From Lineus longissimus (lineage: Eukaryota > Nemertea > Pilidiophora > Heteronemertea > Lineidae), in assembly GCF_910592395.1 (NCBI RefSeq), contig NC_088308.1:14463001-14527000 (forward strand): a stretch of DNA of 64,000 nt, written 5' to 3'. How positions within the stretch are numbered: the first letter of the stretch is position 1; every line of letters begins with the position of its first letter. Below, one piece after another: positions 58,709 through 64,000 of the stretch. A model generated the notes under the pieces. That model had not been told where the DNA came from, ran no database searches, and was given only the letters and a program-made list of their open reading frames with translations. The translations under genes were made by a program, and so were the position numbers.

Positions 58709-60097
58709 GAACTCGTGTCACAACATTTCCAAAAGATCTTTCATCAAGACGACCAAGAAGAAATACAGTACATCCAACCACAAGAGATGAGACATCCTTT
58801 CACTGCTAAAGAAGTCCAACAAGCTGCTAAGACCCTTGGTAACAACAAAAGTGCGGGGTGTGATGACCTGAAAGCCGAACTCATCAAACACAGTCCTACC
58901 ATAGTCTTTCAAGAAATAGCTGACATCCTAAACCACATGGCAAAGACAGGCGAACAACCAACGGAGATAAAACAAGGAATCCTAGTCCCTCTTCCAAAGT
59001 CAGGAAAGAAACAAGGACCACCGCAGAACTTAAGACCCATAATTCTACTCTCAATACTACGTAAAATCCTGGACATAATCATGATAAGACGAACTGCAGC
59101 AAAACTCAATGATGCCATCCCTATTACCCAAGCAGCATACAGATCCGGACGCAGCACCACAGAACACGTTTTCACTCTACTCCTAGCAGAAAAAGCAATA
59201 ACATCTACAGATTACGAAATTCACATCCTACTCCTAGACATGAGTAAAGCCTTCGATACAGTGAGACGAGCAGATCTAATCAAAGACCTAGGAGAAGTAC
59301 TAGAAGAAGACGAACTCCATATGTTTGATCTACTCCTACGAGATGTCCAAATAAAAGTCAGATGCGGGAAAACTTTCGGAGAAAATTTCAAAACCAATAT
59401 AGGAACACCACAAGGAGACTGCGCCAGCGCCATTCTCTTCACACTGTATTTAGCAAAATCCATCCAAGAAGCCAGACCACCGAACCCTCCACACCTCCTT
59501 GATCACAACTATCACAGAGCCAATCCACAGCCAGAGATTACCCCTCCACATCTCCAAGACCATAACTATCACCAACCAAACCCATCCAAAAAACTCAACA
59601 TTGATCAACAATATGCAGACGATATAGGATGGGCCACAACAAGTAAAGGAATCAGGAGCTACGTCAAAGAAAACATCCCACCAAAACTAAAGAAGAGAAA
59701 CCTCCATGTCAACCTAGAGAAAACAGAAGAATTTACCATCAACCGAACAGGAGACGAGGAATGGAAAAAAAGCAAATACCTGGGAAGCCACCTTGACACG
59801 GAGAAGGATATAAAGAGAAGAAAAGGCCTAGCCATGGACGCCTTCAACACCCTATCCAAATACTTCACCAACCCAAGAGCCACAACCAGAATCAAAATGA
59901 ACATCTTCAGAACTTTCGTCACCAGCATCTTTCTTTACAACTGTGAACTCTGGACCCTCACGAAACTACTGGGAAACAAAATCGACACCTTCCAAAGAAC
60001 CCTCCTGAGAAGAATAATTAATGTCAAAAAAGCAGACAGAATCTCAAACCAAGAACTGTACCAAACAACCAAAACCCACCCATGGAGCCAAGATGTC

Positions 60098-61144
60098 ATG
60101 AAATGGCCAGGGCCATTGTGCTCACCTCACGTGGAGGAAAGATGGATAAAGAGCATGGTATTGTGTCATGTAGTGTTAGGTTTGATGTAGGTCCAAGCAA
60201 TTACAATTTCCCCAAAATGGCCAATTTACAGGACATTCGACCTCTGTGACTTTGAAAAGTAGGTCAAATCAAAGAAGACCTGGGTGACACATTGAATGGT
60301 TGTTAGAATTAGATGTACCTATGATATAAAATTGGTGCCAATCGGGCAAGTCATTACTAGGAATAATGGCATTTTGAAGAATTTAGGATTTGGCCCCCTC
60401 CCTGGAGGCCAAACGGCAAATCAGATCGCACCAAACTTCAGTACCTGAGATCATCTGACCAAGGGGTACATGTGTACTTAATTTGTGATCAATAGTCATT
60501 GCAGTTAAGAAACGTGCCATAGTTACAGCCTGACGGCGAATTTACGCCATTTGACCTCTGTGACCTTGACAAGAAGGTCAAATTAAAAACCTGTGTGACA
60601 TATACTGTATGGTGGTTAGATGTACCCATGATATCGAATTGGTGGCAATCCGGCAAGAAGTTAAGGAATAATCACATTTTTAAGGTTTTTGGATTTTGCC
60701 CCCTGGTGGTCAAGTGGTGAATCATATTGGACCAAACTTCGGTCCCTGAGATCACCTGACTAAGGGGTGAATGTGTACCAGATTTGGTATCAATAGTCAT
60801 TGCAGTTTAGAAACGTGTCATCGTTACATCCTAACGGCCAATTTACACCATTTGACCTCTTGTGACCTTGAAAAGGAGGTCAAATCAAAAACCCGGAGGA
60901 TATATGATGCACCTTTGCTAGAAGTACCTACCATATTTTTTTCAAAATTTCCCGACTACTATTAAGGGAGATATTGCATATTTTCACTTTTAACGTTTGG
61001 CCCCCTGGTGGCCAAACTATGAAACGAATCGGACCGAAACTTGGTCTCCAAGGTGTCATTACATAAGGGTACATGTGTACCAAGTTTCAACTCAATAGCT
61101 TTAACAGTTACGAAACGTGCCCTGCTAACGGACGACGGACGACG

Positions 61145-61185
<41 letters not shown>

Positions 61186-61237
61186 ACGACGGACGCCACG
61201 GTATGGGATAAGCTCACCTCTGCTAAGAGGTGAGCTA
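60098..61237 (+). mobile_element. Hairpin-ended repeat, copy 4, inserted in the RTE coding sequence
   Basis: A 1140 bp copy with the same start, three internal units, (GAC)n (about 61148-61185) and terminal hairpin ending CTAA. The LINE frame runs into it at GATGTCATGAAA and the LINE protein resumes immediately after GAGCTAA with AAAGGAGAAGACTG. This gives independent proof of both ends. No obvious target duplication longer than a few A residues is seen. Confidence 0.9.
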
Positions 61238-61402
61238 AAAAGGAGAAGACTGAACTGGCTTGGACACCTCCTAAGACTACCAGAGGGAACACCAGCAAAA
61301 CAAGCCATAGATGAATTCCGAAAGCCGATAAGAAGACACAGAGGCAAACCAAGAACCACGTGGATGAGCCAAATAAAAACAGACCTCGCCACTAATATGT
61401 AA

Positions 61403-61640
61403 AGTCAAGGACTTAGTGAGCCCCCCTTTAGGTCGGGGGAGCTCCCCCGAACCCCCCTACGAGCATATGTTAAGTGCAAGCTCTAACAACTACAGCTGTT
61501 ACAATGGGGGGACACCCCCCAAACCCCCCTCCGTCGACATAGGTTTTTACCAGTGCGTTGGGGGAAGCTCCCCCCAAACCCCCCCGGTGGACAGTCAACT
61601 AGCCCTTCTGTGTCATACTGCTGGAGGGGGGGTGCGATGG
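61403..61640 (+). repeat. GC-rich 3' region of the RTE element
   Basis: Directly after the LINE stop there are alternating G-run/C-run fold-backs (GGGGGAGCTCCCCC, GGGGGGACACCCCCC, GGGGGAAGCTCCCCCC). The order of shared blocks matches the ~480 bp repeats at 55339 and 63183, though diverged, so it is a third relative and probably the element's 3' untranslated region. Confidence 0.65.
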
Positions 61641-62642
61641 GACCATCCATATAGTTCCTTCCGACACATTTTTGTTTTGGTAATGTAATACATTGTGATT
61701 GTCCTTATTCACGGGAATCGGGCGTTTCCAGTGATATACGACACAAATAGGTTGTCCTCATGCATTCACTTTGGAAACGCATTTTAAAATAGATGTTATG
61801 TCCTGTTAATGGGGCACGTCATCATCGCGTACATTTGGGAAAACTCCCTAACGAGACCGGAGCAGACGGCTGAAAGTAGTTTAATTATTGGCCGCTAGGG
61901 TGCAGAATGTCGCTCACCCGAATTTTTCACGCAACTTTTGCTAAATAGAGCTAGTTCTAGTTTGTGATTCATTTTGATACTTCAGATTTGGGCAGAATAC
62001 CAATATAACTTAGTCGTCAGTGTGGTTTTAAGCTGGAAAAACGTATTTGTTTTTCTTAAAGTGCCTTTTTTGGACGGGTGTGTGCGATTGTTTTGTTTTT
62101 ATGTCACGTGACCTCGATCATGTCGACACAAAATTGAAATAAACCACCCTTTTCTGTCATTATTTAGGACGGATATTTCTCTAATAAAAATATTAATATA
62201 ATTGGCCAATTTCTTAGGCATATGATGTAGCGAATTCCCATGAAGATTTAAATTAATTTAAATTAATTTCAATCAATGGGATAGCAACCACCACCGGAAG
62301 ATCGCGGAGAAATCGGTAAACTCAACGGAGTTAATTCAGAAAAATACCAAAAAAAATTGTTTGTAGGATATACAATATTTACTCTCTTTATTTCTCATCA
62401 AATCAGTATATACTCCCACACACACGTGTATCTTAAGAGCCCCTCCTAAAGGGGGGCTTATCAACATAAACTTTGATACAGATCACGTGACCGAACTGGC
62501 AAATGATAGGGCGGCATGGAGATGCCTTGTGACGCGCGCAATGTCAGCCAACGACGGAAAGTGTATTTGATGATGATAAGCCATTTGAAACGAATCCATG
62601 GACTTGAGAAACATTGTTTACATTGGATACGTCGTATGCACG
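61641..62642. other. Noncoding stretch
   Basis: No gene recognised. Confidence 0.35.
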
Positions 62643-62985
62643 TTAAAGCGAACTGGAACCGCCGAGCCAGTTCGTATGACCTCGTTTTCATTTCCCGCGT
62701 ATCGGGTGATCAGAACGAGGCATGAATGAAACATGGCGCCTAGCTGTCAATCATTGAGTGACGTCACTACTATGGAATTTACTACGAAAACTCATGAATG
62801 AAAGATCGCATGACTCACGTGATTCTCACATGATTCTCAATAATAACAAATTGAACTGCGCATGCTCGGGCACTGGGGGCGGAGCTACAAATCTGAACTC
62901 GAATATGAAGTTGGAAGTTCGACTTTCTCGGGCGGTGAAAGTCGAAAAGTTGAATAAATCGCTCGACGGTTCCAGTTCGCTTTAA
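62643..62985. mobile_element. TTAA-flanked MITE, 335 bp
   Basis: TTAA at 62643-62646, then AGCGAACTGGAACCG. The right end is the exact mirror, CGGTTCCAGTTCGCT, then TTAA at 62982-62985. TTAA duplications with perfect 15 bp inverted termini suggest a piggyBac-type element, although the termini do not start with CCC. No coding capacity. Confidence 0.7.
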
Positions 62986-63182
62986 CCATAGTAGCGCTTT
63001 TCTGCTGCGCGCTTACTAACAGTAGAAACCCACGTAAAAAAGTATCACCAACTTTCGTAATACAATTACGAAGTTCGTAATATTTCGTAATATTATCACA
63101 AACTTCGTAATTGGTTGGTAATAGTTTGTAATTCAATCACCAACTTCGTCATATTTGATGATCAACCTATGTTGGTAATATT
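62986..63182. repeat. Short AT-rich repeats around ACTTCGTAAT
   Basis: Several interspersed copies of TTCGTAATA/ACTTCGTAAT and GGTTGGTAATA between 63040 and 63180. Noncoding. Confidence 0.6.
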
Positions 63183-63677
63183 CAGTGCAGTGCCCTAGTA
63201 AGCGCGCAGCACCTTTAGGTTGGGGGGAAACCCCCCAAACCCCCTGGTTGGGAACCTGCTATAGTTTCTTCCGCCAATTGTTTGTTTTGATAGACAGTTT
63301 TCTCCGTGTATCTCTTTAGCAGTAACTCAACTCCATCATCATAATAGCCGGCAAAGAAATGGAAAATGTCCCCCCCCCGAAAGGTGTCCGGACTATCGTA
63401 GTCTGGGACTCTGGCAGATTCTAATGTAAAGTGCAAGCTCTATTGAACTTGCGCAACTGTCGACATGGAGAGCCCCCCCCCCCCCCCCAACCCCGTCCTT
63501 CTGACATGTTTTAGCCAGTGCATTGGGGGAAGGCCCCTCAAACCCCCTATTGGCCTCTCAATAAGTCCTTCTGAGCTGCTTACCCCGGGGCGCTCGAGTG
63601 GAACCCCCAAACCTTCATGATGGTGCAGTCCTTTGACACATTTAACCCAGAGCGAGGAAGAGGTACTCCTTTGATGG
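63183..63677. repeat. GC-rich ~480 bp repeat, copy 2
   Basis: Same orientation as 55339-55810 and almost identical, with small insertions (for example a C-rich AAATGTCCCCCCCC stretch near 63365-63378). Flanks beyond CAGTGCAGTGCC and CTTTGATGG differ, which sets the boundaries. Confidence 0.85.
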
Positions 63678-64000
63678 GTCTGTGAAGTTGGCTCCCAGTT
63701 CCCAGTTCCCAGTTCCCAGTTCGTTATTCGTACCCATTTTGAAACATGGTGTGTTTGGGTACGAAATGGGCTAAGCATTTCCCAGTTCCCAATTCAAATT
63801 TCTTTCAAATATTAACCCTCCACAGTCCGATAACTCAACTTGGTGGTTTTAACCCTTTCCTACCAAGCTCTCGATTCAACTATTAGTGACTTTAACCCTT
63901 TCTGACCCATTTCCCGGTTCAAAATACCAGCTCCTTATTCGTCTTAACTCGTTTTAACCCTCTATAAGTCCATTTCCCTATTCAAATACTGGCTCCCAAT
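63678..64000. repeat. CCCAGTT microrepeats and short interspersed motifs
   Basis: Five tandem CCCAGTT units near 63692-63721 and further TTCCCAGTTCCCA/TTAACCCT motifs to the window end. No gene. Confidence 0.6.

Larger units (their letters stand above)
57600..61402 (+). pseudogene. RTE-like LINE: endonuclease C-terminus and reverse transcriptase, split by a repeat insertion
   Basis: 5'-truncated non-LTR retrotransposon. The end of an AP endonuclease is visible from about 57630 (SSGEVLLDTARNNQLILTNT) through a stop at 57758-57760 to RNQIDYILI and the closing TDHR (57815-57906). The frame 57791 to about 60097 then carries a charged linker containing a duplicated 84-codon unit, and the RT: LRPIILLSILRKILD, LDMSKAFDTV (about 59236), GTPQGDCASAILFTLYLA (about 59401) and YADDIGWA (about 59611), followed by a YLGSHLD block and LLRRIIN. 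The final RRLNWLGHLLRLP...GKPRTTW part resumes at about 61238-61402 after a 1.14 kb insertion (60098-61237). RT and endonuclease style fit the RTE group; a related clade is possible. It is inactive because of truncation, the stop and the insertion. Confidence 0.87.

Noticed and set aside
55339-63677. The two ~480 bp direct repeats as LTRs of one element around a reverse transcriptase
   Set aside because: The enclosed RT is of the non-LTR type with an AP endonuclease. There is no PBS, gag, protease or integrase, and the ends are not TG...CA.

Overview
This is eukaryotic, almost certainly metazoan, DNA. Coding regions are split by GT/AG introns, and most of the window is a nest of transposable elements of kinds found together in marine invertebrate genomes: a Polinton/Maverick, a Ty3/gypsy element, a Helentron, CR1-like and RTE-like LINEs, a Mutator-like transposase and several MITEs. 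No bacterial operon, tRNA or rRNA was recognised. The species cannot be read from the sequence; a mollusc, annelid, echinoderm, hemichordate or lancelet would all fit.

Layout. 1-6.7 kb is a decayed Polinton: a protein-primed DNA polymerase B broken by a stop and two frameshifts, then small structural-type genes, mostly on the minus strand, interrupted by a 5'-truncated CR1-like LINE. 6.6-10 kb is a Ty3/gypsy remnant on the minus strand (linker, protease with DTG, gag with a CCHC knuckle, PBS, one LTR), with reverse transcriptase and integrase missing. 11.46-13.24 kb is a TTAA-flanked piggyBac-type MITE that contains the first of four copies of a 1.15 kb hairpin-ended repeat. 16.4-28 kb is the centrepiece: a nearly intact Helentron on the minus strand. 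It has a spliced RPA-like OB-fold gene and a ~7.6 kb gene encoding a 2A-like peptide, a viral-type cysteine protease, a 20-residue repeat array, a HUH Rep, a PIF1-family helicase and an AP-type endonuclease, with minisatellites in its presumed 5' region. 28.7-34.9 kb holds MITEs, repeat copy 2, the 3' end of a related GGAC-repeat family and a LINE 3' fragment. 35.2-44.8 kb holds a small three-exon gene, repeat copy 3, three tandemly duplicated in-phase exons and a Mutator-like DDE/SWIM transposase with two frameshifts. 45-57 kb is mostly noncoding, with satellites, fold-backs, exon-like duplicated segments and a long hairpin. 57.6-61.6 kb is an RTE-like LINE with an internal 84-codon duplication, split near its 3' end by repeat copy 4 and followed by a GC-rich 3' region that also occurs as two separate ~480 bp repeats at 55.3 and 63.2 kb.

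How the parts fit. The two Helentron genes would act together: Rep nicks and rejoins, the helicase unwinds, the RPA-like protein coats single strands, and the endonuclease and protease are Helentron accessories. The 1.15 kb repeat (internal ~300 bp tandem units, a GAC microsatellite, a 3' hairpin ending in CTAA) looks like a non-autonomous Helitron/Helentron-type passenger. Insertion order is partly readable: copy 1 lies inside the piggyBac MITE and copy 4 inside the RTE coding sequence, so both hosts are older than those insertions.
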